From the NCBI GenBank assembly GCA_016189965.1, contig JACPRL010000183.1, positions 1 to 38,821 on the forward strand: 38,821 nt of DNA, written 5' to 3'. The number at the start of each line of letters is the position of its first letter. Positions within the stretch are counted from its first letter, which is position 1. Positions 13,596 through 22,913 of the stretch are shown here, piece by piece. The notes below the pieces were generated by a model. It did not search any database and had not been told where the DNA came from. It worked only from the letters and a program-made list of their open reading frames with translations. The stretch comes from Acidobacteriota bacterium (GTDB lineage Bacteria > Acidobacteriota > Terriglobia > Acidiferrales > 2-02-FULL-67-57). Both the position numbers and the translations under genes were made by a program.

Positions 13596-14819
13596 ATGAA
13601 GAAAAACCGCCGTCTGCTCGCCCTCGCCGGGGTCGTGTCGCTGGCCCTGACAGTGGCTGGCTGCCACCGCCACAAGCACGCCCCGCCCGACCTCTCCGCC
13701 TCGCAGGAGCCCGACAAGGTGCTCTTCGAACGCGCCACCGAAGACATCAAGAACAAGCGCTTCGATACCGCCCGCCTCACCCTTCAAACCCTCATCAATA
13801 CCTACCCCGACAGCGACTACCTGGCCGCGGCCAAGCTCGCCATCGCGGACTCCTACTACGAGGAGAGCACCTCGGCCTCCCTCAACCACGCCGAGGTCGA
13901 ATACAAGGACTTCATCACCTTCTTCCCCAACGCGCCCGAGGTCGCCTTCGCCCAGTACCGCGCCGCCATGTGCCATTACCGGCAGCTGGAAAAGGCCGAC
14001 CGCGACCGCACCCACGCCCGGCGCGCCGAAGAGGAGTTCCAGCGCCTGCTGGTCAACTACCCCGAAAGCGAATACGCCGCCGAGGGCGAGCAGCGCCTCA
14101 TCGCCGTGCAGGAAATTCTGGCCGAGGGTGAATTCCACGTCGGCCGCTTCTATTTCATCCGCGGCTCCTGGCGCGCCGCCGCCGCCCGCTTGGCTCCATT
14201 GGTCGAGCGCTATCCCAACTTCAGCAAGCGCGATGAGTCGCTCTGGATGCTCGGCCAGGCTTGGGAGAAACACATACGGTTCTTCTGGGAGCCGGACCCC
14301 GAGCGCGCCGCCTCCTACTATGCCCGCCTCATCCGCGAGCACCCGATGAGCGAGAACGTAGCCGACGCCAAGGACGCCCTGGCCCGGCTCGGCCAGCCCG
14401 TCCCGGAACCCGACCCCGTGCTGCTGGCCCGCGCCCAGAGCGTCGCCCCCGTCAACCTCCAGGACGAGGAGCGCCGTGGGCTGCTCGGCCGCCTCTTTGG
14501 CCTCTTCAGCAGCCACCCGGATGTATCCGCCGCCGCCGCTCGCCTCGGTCCTCCGCCCCTTGAGCCTCCCGAAGAAACCCCGCGCATTCCACCACCCCCG
14601 TTCCAGAAGGTGATGACCGCTGTGCACAGCGGGCGCGTCGAGATTAAGCAGGTAGAGAAAATGCCCGAGGGTGCTGCAGCCTCGCCTCAGGGCCAGCCGG
14701 CCGACCAGTCCCAGCAGCCCGCGCAAGCCCAGGGGGAAGACAAGGATCAGAAACAGACCGACAAAAAGGAGCCCGCCCGCAAGAAATCCTTCTGGCGCAA
14801 GCTCGTCCCTTTCTGGTAG
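13596..14819 (+). CDS. bamD: BamD-like outer membrane assembly lipoprotein
   Basis: Periplasmic TPR lipoprotein of the BAM complex, which inserts outer-membrane beta-barrels. The 407-aa product has a signal peptide with lipobox VAGC (Cys23). TPR-like repeats cover about residues 45-265, with typical segments such as RFDTARLTLQTLINTYPDSD, HAEVEYKDFITFFPNAPEVA and RAEEEFQRLLVNYPESEYA in shifted registers. A long Pro/Glu/Gln-rich tail ends in the basic-aromatic KKSFWRKLVPFW, which is an extension relative to E. coli BamD (about 245 aa). ATG 13596 gives the best signal peptide; a TTG at 13584 is in frame. Confidence 0.82.
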   Translation: MKKNRRLLALAGVVSLALTVAGCHRHKHAPPDLSASQEPDKVLFERATEDIKNKRFDTARLTLQTLINTYPDSDYLAAAKLAIADSYYEESTSASLNHAEVEYKDFITFFPNAPEVAFAQYRAAMCHYRQLEKADRDRTHARRAEEEFQRLLVNYPESEYAAEGEQRLIAVQEILAEGEFHVGRFYFIRGSWRAAAARLAPLVERYPNFSKRDESLWMLGQAWEKHIRFFWEPDPERAASYYARLIREHPMSENVADAKDALARLGQPVPEPDPVLLARAQSVAPVNLQDEERRGLLGRLFGLFSSHPDVSAAAARLGPPPLEPPEETPRIPPPPFQKVMTAVHSGRVEIKQVEKMPEGAAASPQGQPADQSQQPAQAQGEDKDQKQTDKKEPARKKSFWRKLVPFW

Positions 14820-14843
14820 CCCCCCCACCCTGGCGCATTCCGC

Positions 14844-14872
14844 TTGACACTCCGCTGCGCCCCGTTTAGCAT
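14844..14872 (+). promoter_or_regulatory. Sigma70-type promoter of the receiver-domain gene
   Basis: TTGACA (14844-14849), a 17-nt spacer and TAGCAT (14867-14872). It lies in the bamD-receiver gap and would give a leader of about 35 nt with a strong Shine-Dalgarno (GGGGGGAG). Confidence 0.65.
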
Positions 14873-14914
14873 CCCCTCACTGCGCCGAAGTAGGAGTCTA
14901 AGGGGGGAGACGGC

Positions 14915-16228
14915 GTGCCCGGAAAAGTCCTTGTCGCCGACGACAGCCTGAAGGTCCAGAGGGACCTCACCCAACTGCTCCAGCAGGCGGGTGTGGAAGT
15001 CGTCACCGTCTCCAACGGCGAGCACGCCGTCCGCAAGCTCCCCGCCATCCAGCCCGACCTCGTCATCGCCGACTGCTTTATGCCCGTCCGCGATGGCTAC
15101 GAAGTCTGTGACTTCATCAAGAACGCCCCGGAGTTCTCCCGCACCCGCGTTCTCCTGCTGATCGGCAAGATGGAACCCTACGACAACAAACGCGCTCAGC
15201 AGGTGCGCGCCGACGGCAAGCTCGAAAAACCCTTTGAAGATCTGCAAGCCGTTCTGGCCGCCATCAACCAGCACCTCGGCGCTGTGCTGGCCACCCGACC
15301 GGCTGCCCCCGCCCCTGCCATCGAGGAGTTCTCGGCTGCCGTTCCGGAGGTCCCGGCGGAGGCCCCCGCACCCGTTGCCGCCCCACCCCCGGCTCACGAA
15401 CCCGAACCCGAGCCCGAAGCCTTCGCCACCCGCCCGCCGCCGGTCACCTTTGAGACCCAGACCCCCTTGGGCTTTGCTGACATGATGGCCGAGGAACCAC
15501 TTCCGCCGGCGCGCGTGCCTCCTCCGCCCGCCGCCGCGGTCACCGAATCCGAAGAGGTGGTCGACCTCAGCCAAGCCACGATGCTTAGCTCCACGGAAGA
15601 GCTCCAGCAACGCATCCGCGAAGAGCGTCTCGCTCCGCCGGAAGCGGCGCCGGCCGAGGTCATCACCCCGGCCGAAGAAATCCCCGCCGCCGAACCCGCG
15701 CCCGAAGAAGCTCCGACCGTCATTGCCACCCGGTTCGAGCCTGTTCCAAGCGAAACGCCTCGCACTGTCGAAAAGCCCGAGCTGGCCGCCGCCTGGGAGA
15801 TGACCGGCCCGGAGCCCGGCGCTCCGGAAATCCCCGCCGCTGGCGGCTGGGATAGCCAGTGGAAGGATACGGGGGAAGCGGTCGCGGAAGAGGAAGAGCT
15901 GGAAGAAGAGCCGTTGCCGGCTGAACCCGCCCCGGCCGAAGCGGCCGCCACGCGGCCCTATGCCCCCGAAGAATTCGCCGCCGCCATGGCCGCTGCCCTG
16001 GGCGAACCTGTGCCCGCCGCGCCCCCGGCGGCGCCCGAACCTCCGGTCGCCGGCACGGTGTCGCTCGAACCAGCGGCACCCACCGCGCCTGAGATCGACC
16101 CCGTCCTGCTCGACGCCGTGGTCGAGCGCGTCCTCCAGCGTCTCTCCCCGCAGGTGATGGAAACCATCGCCCGCGAAATCGTCCGCCCCCTCGCCGAAGC
16201 CATCATCCGCGAACAACTCCAGGAGTAG
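14915..16228 (+). CDS. Receiver-domain protein with long acidic linker
   Basis: A 437-aa protein from GTG 14915 (GGGGGGAG about 6 nt upstream). The N-terminal receiver (residues 1-120) has the acidic pair D9/D10, phospho-acceptor D53 (LVIADCFMP) and K105 (KLEKPF). The usual Thr/Ser switch position in LLLIGKM is Ile/Gly, so signalling may be atypical. A Pro/Glu/Ala-rich linker covers about 120-380. The last 40 residues (DAVVERVLQRLSPQVMETIA and onward) form a conserved-looking amphipathic helix, probably an interaction module. No DNA-binding or enzymatic output domain and no linked histidine kinase are seen. It has its own promoter after bamD. Confidence 0.75.
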   Translation: MPGKVLVADDSLKVQRDLTQLLQQAGVEVVTVSNGEHAVRKLPAIQPDLVIADCFMPVRDGYEVCDFIKNAPEFSRTRVLLLIGKMEPYDNKRAQQVRADGKLEKPFEDLQAVLAAINQHLGAVLATRPAAPAPAIEEFSAAVPEVPAEAPAPVAAPPPAHEPEPEPEAFATRPPPVTFETQTPLGFADMMAEEPLPPARVPPPPAAAVTESEEVVDLSQATMLSSTEELQQRIREERLAPPEAAPAEVITPAEEIPAAEPAPEEAPTVIATRFEPVPSETPRTVEKPELAAAWEMTGPEPGAPEIPAAGGWDSQWKDTGEAVAEEEELEEEPLPAEPAPAEAAATRPYAPEEFAAAMAAALGEPVPAAPPAAPEPPVAGTVSLEPAAPTAPEIDPVLLDAVVERVLQRLSPQVMETIAREIVRPLAEAIIREQLQE

Positions 16229-16234
16229 CGTCGC

Positions 16235-17122
16235 CTACTCGCGCCCCTCCAGCGCTCGCAGAAACAGCAGAACTGCCTGGTTGAACTCCTCCGGGCGTTC
16301 CATGTTCACCGTGTGGCCTGAGTTGGAAATGTTCACCCGGCGGAGGCCGGCGATGCCGGCTTCGAGCCGACGCGCGATGTCGTAGAGGTCCGGGGTGTCC
16401 CGATCGCCTACCACCAACAGCGCCGGCACGCGGATTTCCCCCAGCCGCCCCAGCGCCGGCGGGTCGAGCCCGATCGGCGCCACCGTAGGCAGCCGGGAGT
16501 TCTCCGCCCAAACTCTCTTCGCCTTCTCCCGCGCCGCCGGGTTTTTCGGCGCGGGAAGCAAGTGCGGATCGTCAAGCAGCAGTTGCACGTAGCGTTCGGT
16601 ATCGCCCTCTTGCAGGGCCGCCATGAAAGGCGCCACCCATTTCTGGAACTCCTCCGAAAACGGGTGGCCGCTCACACCGGCCGCCACCAGCACCAGACAC
16701 TCGACCCGCTCCGAGTGAGCGAGGGCGAAGTCAATCGCCAGCGCCCCGCCCAGCGACAACCCCACCAGGCACGCCTTCTCAATCTTCAGGAAGTCGAGCA
16801 GAGCCGCCAGGTCTTCGAGGGGCGAAAACGGTTCCGTGGGCCAAGCCGACTTCCCCCACCCCCGCACGTCGTAGCGCACCACCTGGAACTCCCGGGCAAA
16901 AACCTCGAACTGGTCGTCCCACAGCCGGTGGTCCATCCCGCCGCCCACACCGATGAATACCACCGGTCGGCCGCTGCCCGTGGCTTCATAGTAGAGACGA
17001 GTTCGGTTCACTTCCGCATAGCCCTGCACGACCTTCTCCTCTGCCGGCGCGGCCGCCGCACCGACTCCAAACACCAATGAAAGCAAGACCGGCAAACCGC
17101 CGCTCCACCGCCGGCTCTTCAT
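16235..17122 (-). CDS. Exported alpha/beta-fold hydrolase
   Basis: A 295-aa protein from ATG 17122 with a signal peptide (MKSRRWSGGLPVLLSLVF, then Ala-rich to residue 25). It has nucleophile Ser123 in GLSLGG, acid Asp242 in VGDRDTPDL and His270 in NSGHTVNMERP. The usual His-Gly oxyanion motif is IGVGGGMD, lacking the His. Its general look is of the 3-oxoadipate enol-lactonase/esterase group, but the substrate is unknown. GTGAGG lies upstream of the start. It is convergent with the receiver gene (6 nt) and divergent from valS (111 nt). Confidence 0.82.
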   Translation of the reverse strand: MKSRRWSGGLPVLLSLVFGVGAAAAPAEEKVVQGYAEVNRTRLYYEATGSGRPVVFIGVGGGMDHRLWDDQFEVFAREFQVVRYDVRGWGKSAWPTEPFSPLEDLAALLDFLKIEKACLVGLSLGGALAIDFALAHSERVECLVLVAAGVSGHPFSEEFQKWVAPFMAALQEGDTERYVQLLLDDPHLLPAPKNPAAREKAKRVWAENSRLPTVAPIGLDPPALGRLGEIRVPALLVVGDRDTPDLYDIARRLEAGIAGLRRVNISNSGHTVNMERPEEFNQAVLLFLRALEGRE

Positions 17123-17233
17123 ACCTTGCCTCACTGCAATCGCGGGGAGTGGTAGTCTCCCACATTCCATCCCCACTTTCCATTTCGGCGCAGGCTTGGC
17201 TTATACTGCGGTATTCCGTTGCGGGACTGAGAG

Positions 17234-20053
17234 ATGACCGGGCAGGACATTCCCAAAGCCTACAGCCCCGGCGCCATCGAGCGCCGCTGGGCCGAGTGGT
17301 GGGTCAACGAGCGCCTTTTCACCCCCGAGGTCGCCGCCCGCCACCGCCCGCCCGACCGCGGCACCTTCTCGCTCGCCATCCCGCCCCCCAACGTCACCGG
17401 CTCCCTCCATATGGGCCACATGCTCGAGCACACCCAGATTGACATCCTGATGCGCTGGCGGCGCATGCAGGGCTACCGCGTCCTCTGGCTCCCCGGCACC
17501 GACCACGCCAGCATCGCTGTGCACGTCCTGCTGGAACGGGAGTTGGCGGCGCAGGGCCTGACCCGCCAGCAGCTGGGCCGCGAAGAGTTTCTGCGGCGCG
17601 CCTGGCAATGGAAGGCCGAAAGCGGCGACACCATCAAGCAGCAAATGATCCGCCTGGGGGCGTCGGTCGACTGGGGCCGCGAATGTTTCACCATGGACAG
17701 CGACCGCTATCGGGCTGTCCTGGAAGCTTTCATCCGCCTCTACGACGAGAAACTCATCTACCGCGGCCGCTACCTCATCAACTGGTGCCCGCGCTGCCTG
17801 ACCGCTTTGAGCGACCTTGAGGTCGTGCACGAAGAGCGCGACGCCAAGCTCTACTTCCTCCGCTACCCGGTGCTCGGTACCGATCGCCACCTCACCGTCG
17901 CCACCACCCGGCCGGAAACCATGCTGGGCGACACCGCCGTCGCCGTCCACCCCGCCGACGACCGTTACCGCCAGTTCGTCGGCCGCAAGGCCCTCCTGCC
18001 CCTAATGAAGCGCGAGATTCCCATCCTGGCCGACGAAATCGTTGACCGCGAGTTCGGCACCGGCGCCGTCAAGGTCACCCCGGCGCACGACCCGAACGAC
18101 TTCGAGCTCGCCCGGCGCCACCACCTGCCGGAAGTGGACGTGATGGACGACGCCGCCCGCATGAATCAAAACGCCGGCCCCTACGCCGGCCTCGACCGCT
18201 ACGAAGCGCGCCAGCGCGTCGTCGCCGATCTCGAAAAGCAGGGCCTGCTGGAAAAAGTTGAACCCTACCGCCACGCCCTCGGCACCTGCCAGCGCTGCAA
18301 GACGCCGGTCGAGCCGCGCGTCTCCGTCCAGTGGTTCTGCCGCATGAAGGAGTTGGCCGCGCCGGCCATTGACGTCGTCCGCCGCGGCCTCATCCGCGTC
18401 CTGCCGGAAAACAACGTCAAGGTTTATCTCAACTGGATGGAGAACATCCGCGACTGGTGCATTTCCCGCCAGCTCTGGTGGGGCCACCGCATCCCGGTCT
18501 GGCACTGCGCCTGCGGCGGTATGACGCGCGTGCGCGACTCACGCGTGGCAGTCGTCAACGGTCATCCCCAGCCCGCCAGCCCGCCCGAGAAATGCGAGCA
18601 GTGCGGCAACAGCGCGTTGACGCAGGACCCCGACGTTCTTGACACCTGGTTCAGCTCCGCCCTCTGGCCTTTTTCCACCCTCGGCTGGCCCGACGACACG
18701 CCCGACCTGCGCGACTTCTACCCCACCACACTGATGATCAACGGCTTCGACATCCTCTTCTTCTGGGACGCGCGCATGATCATGGCCGGGCTCAAGTTCA
18801 TGCCGCGCGAAAAACTGGAAGAGCGAATTCCGTTCAAGACTCTCTACATCCACGCCCTCGTCCGCGACCCCGAGGGCCGGAAGATGTCAAAGACCCGCGG
18901 CAATGTCGTCGACCCGCTCGACCTCATCGAGGAGTACGGCACCGACGCCTGCCGCTTCACCCTCGCCCTCATGGCCGCGCCCGGCACCGACATCGCCCTC
19001 AGCCCCGACCGCCTCCGCAGCTACCGCGCCTTCGCCAATAAAATCTGGAACGCCGCCCGCTTCATTGCGCTCAACCTCCAGCGCGCCGAGCAGAACGGAA
19101 CACTCCCGGCCGATTTCGCCGCCCGCTTGCTCCGCCAGGGCCCGCCGGAGAACCGAACCTTCGACCCGCCCCCCGCCTGGGTTGACCGCTGGCTCGCTTC
19201 GCGCCTCCACCGCCTCAGCCTTACCGTCGGCGAAGCGCTCGACAACTTCCGCTTCCACGAAGCCGCCCACGAGCTCTACCACTTCTTCTGGCACGAGTTC
19301 TGCGACTGGTACCTCGAATGGGTCAAGCCCGTCATTGCCGCCGATCCTGCAAAGCGGGACGCCCCCGCGCCGGACGGACAGCGCGCCGCCTGGAGCTACC
19401 TCCTCACCCACTTCGAGTGGGCCTTGCGCCTCCTGCATCCCTTTATGCCCTTCATCACCGAAGAGCTCTGGCGGCGCCTCTACGACGCTGAGCATTCGCT
19501 CGCTCTCCAACACTTGCCTCGGGGCGACGCCCGGCGCTTCGACAGCCGGGCCGAAGAAGAGATGGCGCTTGTCCAGGAGGCCATCGTCGCCCTGCGCAAC
19601 ATTCGCGCCGAGATGCGCCTCGACGCCCGCCGCCGCGTCCCCGGCGAACTGGCCACCCACGAACCCGCGGTCTTCGACCTCTTGGAAGCTCATCGCCAGT
19701 CCATCCTCCGCCTGGCGAACCTCTCGGAGCTGAGGCTCTCTCGCGATTCGCTGGCGGCCGAGGGCGGCGTCCTGCGCCACGCCGCCCGCTTCGACGCCCG
19801 CATTCCCTTCTCGGAGGCCGACCTCGCTGCCGAACTCAAACGGTTGCGCAAGGAAAGAGAAAAGCTGGAGAAAGAGCTCAGCGGCATGCGCACCCGCCTG
19901 GCCGACCGCGACTTCCGCGCCAAAGCCCCCGAAGACGTCGTCCGCGGGCTCGAACAGCGCCAGGCGGAGTACAATACCCAGTACGAAAAAGTCACCCGCT
20001 TGCTCGAAACGCTGGAGAACCGCCTCTCATCGGGCGGGGCACCTGCCCGATAA
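17234..20053 (+). CDS. valS: Valyl-tRNA synthetase
   Basis: Class I aminoacyl-tRNA synthetase, 939 aa. The HIGH motif is in PPNVTGSLHMGHML (about residue 57) and the KMSKS motif is GRKMSKTRGN (about 548). The editing domain contains TTRPETMLGDTAVAVHP, and a zinc-type Cys group is in CQRCKTP and CEQCGN. The anticodon-binding region has EFCDWYLEW. The C-terminal coiled coil of ValRS is present (LKRLRKEREKLEKELSGM and onward). Length is normal. TTATACT at 17201-17207 is a candidate -10. It is followed closely by nadC. Confidence 0.97.
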   Translation: MTGQDIPKAYSPGAIERRWAEWWVNERLFTPEVAARHRPPDRGTFSLAIPPPNVTGSLHMGHMLEHTQIDILMRWRRMQGYRVLWLPGTDHASIAVHVLLERELAAQGLTRQQLGREEFLRRAWQWKAESGDTIKQQMIRLGASVDWGRECFTMDSDRYRAVLEAFIRLYDEKLIYRGRYLINWCPRCLTALSDLEVVHEERDAKLYFLRYPVLGTDRHLTVATTRPETMLGDTAVAVHPADDRYRQFVGRKALLPLMKREIPILADEIVDREFGTGAVKVTPAHDPNDFELARRHHLPEVDVMDDAARMNQNAGPYAGLDRYEARQRVVADLEKQGLLEKVEPYRHALGTCQRCKTPVEPRVSVQWFCRMKELAAPAIDVVRRGLIRVLPENNVKVYLNWMENIRDWCISRQLWWGHRIPVWHCACGGMTRVRDSRVAVVNGHPQPASPPEKCEQCGNSALTQDPDVLDTWFSSALWPFSTLGWPDDTPDLRDFYPTTLMINGFDILFFWDARMIMAGLKFMPREKLEERIPFKTLYIHALVRDPEGRKMSKTRGNVVDPLDLIEEYGTDACRFTLALMAAPGTDIALSPDRLRSYRAFANKIWNAARFIALNLQRAEQNGTLPADFAARLLRQGPPENRTFDPPPAWVDRWLASRLHRLSLTVGEALDNFRFHEAAHELYHFFWHEFCDWYLEWVKPVIAADPAKRDAPAPDGQRAAWSYLLTHFEWALRLLHPFMPFITEELWRRLYDAEHSLALQHLPRGDARRFDSRAEEEMALVQEAIVALRNIRAEMRLDARRRVPGELATHEPAVFDLLEAHRQSILRLANLSELRLSRDSLAAEGGVLRHAARFDARIPFSEADLAAELKRLRKEREKLEKELSGMRTRLADRDFRAKAPEDVVRGLEQRQAEYNTQYEKVTRLLETLENRLSSGGAPAR

Positions 20054-20071
20054 GAGACGAAACCGAAGGAG

Positions 20072-20974
20072 ATGAGCGCAGCCTCCGACAAACCCGCCGC
20101 CCTCGCCGCCCACCAGCAGCTTGACTGGTGCTCGAAGGAAATCACCGCTCTGCTCGAGCAAGCCCTAGCCGAAGATGTCGGCTCCGGTGACTTGACCTCC
20201 GACGCCGTCTTTCCCGAACCGACCGAAGCCGTCGGCCGCTTCCTCGCTCGGCAGGTGCTCGTCGTCGCCGGCCTCCCCTTGGTCGAGCAGCTCTTCGAGT
20301 TGCTCGACCCCAGCACCCGCTTCCAGCCGCTGGTCGAAGAAGGCACGCTGGTCGGCCGCAGCCTGCTGGCTGAAGTGCGCGGCGACGCGCGCGCTCTCCT
20401 GCGCGGCGAGCGCACTGCCCTGAACCTCCTCCAGCGGCTCTGCGGCATCGCCACCTTGACCCGCCGCTTCGTCCACCGCCTGGAAGGCACACGCACCCGA
20501 CTGCTCGATACCCGCAAGACCACCCCGGGGCTGCGCCAGCTGGAGCGCTACGCCGTGCGCGTCGGCGGCGGCTCGAACCACCGCTTCGGCCTCTACGATG
20601 CCGTGCTCATCAAGGAGAACCACGCCCAGCTCACCGGCGGCGTCGGCGAAGCCGTCCGCCGCGCCCGGGAGAAGTACGGCCGGCAGCAGAGCATCGAGGC
20701 CGAGGTGCGCGATGAAATCGAAGTCCGCCAGGCGCTCGACGCCGGCGCCGACATCCTCCTGCTCGACAATATGAGCCCGGAGCAGATCCGCGACTGCCTC
20801 GCCATCATCCAGCGCCGCGCCCGCGTCGAGGTTTCGGGCGGCATCACGCTGGAAAACCTGCGCGAGTACGCCGAGCTCGGCGTCGACGCCATCTCCGTCG
20901 GCGCCCTCACCCACTCGGCCGCGGCAGCCGACATCAGCTTTGATGTTCGGCCCGCCGCGGAACCGGACTCATAG
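20072..20974 (+). CDS. nadC: Nicotinate-nucleotide pyrophosphorylase (carboxylating)
   Basis: Makes nicotinate mononucleotide from quinolinate and PRPP in de novo NAD synthesis. The 300-aa protein has the EDVGSGDLTSDAV signature, RGERTALNLLQRLCGIAT, DTRKTTPGLRQLERYAVRVG, GGSNHRFGLYDAVLIKENH, ILLLDNM and VSGGITLENL. ATG 20072 directly touches AAGGAG, which is too close for a normal Shine-Dalgarno, but no better in-frame start exists before the conserved region. It lies 18 nt after valS and 33 nt before birA, probably in one operon. Confidence 0.95.
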   Translation: MSAASDKPAALAAHQQLDWCSKEITALLEQALAEDVGSGDLTSDAVFPEPTEAVGRFLARQVLVVAGLPLVEQLFELLDPSTRFQPLVEEGTLVGRSLLAEVRGDARALLRGERTALNLLQRLCGIATLTRRFVHRLEGTRTRLLDTRKTTPGLRQLERYAVRVGGGSNHRFGLYDAVLIKENHAQLTGGVGEAVRRAREKYGRQQSIEAEVRDEIEVRQALDAGADILLLDNMSPEQIRDCLAIIQRRARVEVSGGITLENLREYAELGVDAISVGALTHSAAAADISFDVRPAAEPDS

Positions 20975-21007
20975 CCGGACTCATTTTCGGATTTCGCTTT
21001 CGAGTTC

Positions 21008-22018
21008 ATGATGCCCAAGCGCCGGCCGCCCCTGGCTTCGACCGACCGCCGCGTCGACAAGCTGCTCGGCTTGCTCATCGAGCATCCCATGGTGGTGCTG
21101 AGCGGCGCCAAGATCGCCCGCCAGGTCGGCGTCAGCCGCTCCGCCGTTTGGCATTGGGTGGAAAAGCTCCGCGCCCTGGGCGTCCGAATCAAAGGCCACC
21201 CCAAGACCGGCTACCAGCTCGAACGCGTCCCGGACATCCTCGTACCGCAACTCCTGCGCCTGCGCCTCGAGGGCACTGCCTTCGCCCGCCGCATCCACCA
21301 CTTTTTCAAGATTCACTCCACGAACGACGTTACTCTCGAGCTGGCCGCCGCCGGCGAGCCTCACGGAGCGCTCGTCCTGGCCGAGGAGCAGACCGCCGGC
21401 CGCGGCCGCCTGGGCCGCGCCTGGTACTCCGAAAAAACGACCGGCATCTACCTGTCCGTCCTCCTGCGGCCGCAACTCGCCCCGCAGCAGGCCCCGCTGC
21501 TGACGCTCCTGGCCGGGTTGGCCGTCCGCGACGCCGCGGTCGAAGTCACCGGGCTCGCCGTGGATCTGCGCTGGCCGAACGACCTGCTGGTGGGCGGGAA
21601 GAAATTCTGCGGCATCCTCACTGAGATGCAGGCCGAAGCCGATCGCATCCGTCACGTGGTGGTGGGCATCGGCGTCAACGTCAACCACAGCCGGATTCCG
21701 TCGGAGCTGGAAGCCATCGCCACCTCGCTCCGTCTGGCCGGCGGCCGTGCCTTCTCGCGGCTCGAAATCCTCGTCCGCTTGCTGCATGCGCTCGACCACC
21801 ACTACAATCAGCTCTTGCGCGAGGGCGCCGCCCCACTGATTGCCCGCTTCAGCGAAGTCTCGAGCTTCGCCCGCGGCAAACGGGTTCGCGTCGCGATGCC
21901 GAGCGAGGAAATCAGCGGCGTGACCGCCGGGCTCGACTCCACCGGCTGCCTGCTCGTCCGCCGCGACGCGGACGGTGAGACCGTGCCGGTCCTGGCCGGC
22001 GACGTCACCGAGGCTTGA
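21008..22018 (+). CDS. birA: Biotin-[acetyl-CoA carboxylase] ligase / repressor
   Basis: Attaches biotin to BCCP through biotinyl-AMP. The 336-aa protein is the bifunctional form, with an N-terminal winged helix (LSGAKIARQVGVSRSAVWHW) then the catalytic domain with GRGRLGRAWYSEKTTGIYLS (biotinyl-AMP loop), LRWPNDLLVGGKKFCGIL and a C-terminal SH3-like cap (GVTAGLDSTGCLLVR). It may also repress biotin genes, though no operator is visible here. It is the last gene of the valS-nadC-birA run before the membrane-protein insert. Confidence 0.94.
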   Translation: MMPKRRPPLASTDRRVDKLLGLLIEHPMVVLSGAKIARQVGVSRSAVWHWVEKLRALGVRIKGHPKTGYQLERVPDILVPQLLRLRLEGTAFARRIHHFFKIHSTNDVTLELAAAGEPHGALVLAEEQTAGRGRLGRAWYSEKTTGIYLSVLLRPQLAPQQAPLLTLLAGLAVRDAAVEVTGLAVDLRWPNDLLVGGKKFCGILTEMQAEADRIRHVVVGIGVNVNHSRIPSELEAIATSLRLAGGRAFSRLEILVRLLHALDHHYNQLLREGAAPLIARFSEVSSFARGKRVRVAMPSEEISGVTAGLDSTGCLLVRRDADGETVPVLAGDVTEA

Positions 22019-22033
22019 ATTAAGATCGATACC

Positions 22034-22888
22034 ATGACGTGGCTCGAAGTTGCTTTCGCTGCTCTGGTGGTTCTGGCGCTGGCCGCTGGCTGGTATAAGT
22101 ATTCGATCAGCACCGGCGCTGTACCCAAGGTGCTTGAGTTTTACCTCTGGCTCACACCCATCCTGACCTTTACGGCGCTCAGGCTGTTACACGCTCGCGC
22201 CGGACTCCAGGGGCTTGTCCCCATAGCTGTCGTTCACTTGGCAATCGTCGCCTGGGCGTTGTGGATTGTTCACCCTTCAACCTGCAGGGGTGTCACCCCT
22301 TGGCTGGACGGGGTTCTTCTTGTCGTTGGGGCAGCGGTCGTCTGGCTGGGCGCCATCACCTTCGCGGGAATGGAACTTCAGGGAATTGCAGCGCATCGTG
22401 GGGACCACCTGTTTACTGTTGGCGGCTTCCTGGTTGGCGCGCTCCTCAGCCTGGCGGGATTTATGGGGCTCAGCGCTCACTTACGCGAACGTGGCGAAAT
22501 CCTCCTGTCGCAGCTTGGGCTCTTAGCTCTGATAATCGGGACTGTCTGCTGGATTTTGCATCTTGCATTCCGCGCCACCGTCATGCTGGCGGCAGCGCAG
22601 GAATCTGCGGCGCCCACTTGGTACCCGCCGCTCCGGCTGTGGGCGGGGGCGATGTACGCCGCTTACATGGTCCTCGCTTATCTCTCCATCGCTTTCTACG
22701 GCGCAGCCATGCAGAAGACAGGATTGGCAGGGAAGGGTTGGGGGCGGACGTTTGTCGCTTTTGGATTGATTGCAGCAACGGGATTTGTGGCGCAGGGATG
22801 GTGGGACGTGCCTCTCGCGGTTCAGTTCATGCCCTACGCTATGGGCATGATTCTGCTTCGACGGGCGATGCTTCGCGCCAGTAGTTGA
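22034..22888 (+). CDS. Polytopic membrane protein of unknown function
   Basis: A 284-aa protein with about seven or eight hydrophobic helices spread along its length, starting with WLEVAFAALVVLALAAGWY. Polar loops contain STGAVPKVLEFYLW and AAQESAAPTWYPPLRLW. I do not recognise the family and see no catalytic motif. Codon use is visibly less GC-biased than in birA and coaX, which suggests a different history. ATG 22034 lies 15 nt after birA. A frameshifted small membrane protein follows 25 nt downstream. Confidence 0.7.
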   Translation: MTWLEVAFAALVVLALAAGWYKYSISTGAVPKVLEFYLWLTPILTFTALRLLHARAGLQGLVPIAVVHLAIVAWALWIVHPSTCRGVTPWLDGVLLVVGAAVVWLGAITFAGMELQGIAAHRGDHLFTVGGFLVGALLSLAGFMGLSAHLRERGEILLSQLGLLALIIGTVCWILHLAFRATVMLAAAQESAAPTWYPPLRLWAGAMYAAYMVLAYLSIAFYGAAMQKTGLAGKGWGRTFVAFGLIAATGFVAQGWWDVPLAVQFMPYAMGMILLRRAMLRASS

Positions 22889-22913
22889 TCGGGCAGTCAT
22901 AAGGAGGCCTTCC

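Noticed and set aside
13335..16216. Very long minus-strand open frames opposite bamD and the receiver gene (497 and 489 codons)
   Set aside because: They are antisense to well-supported genes. Low-complexity Gly/Arg/Ala composition is the usual result of GC-rich third positions on the other strand.
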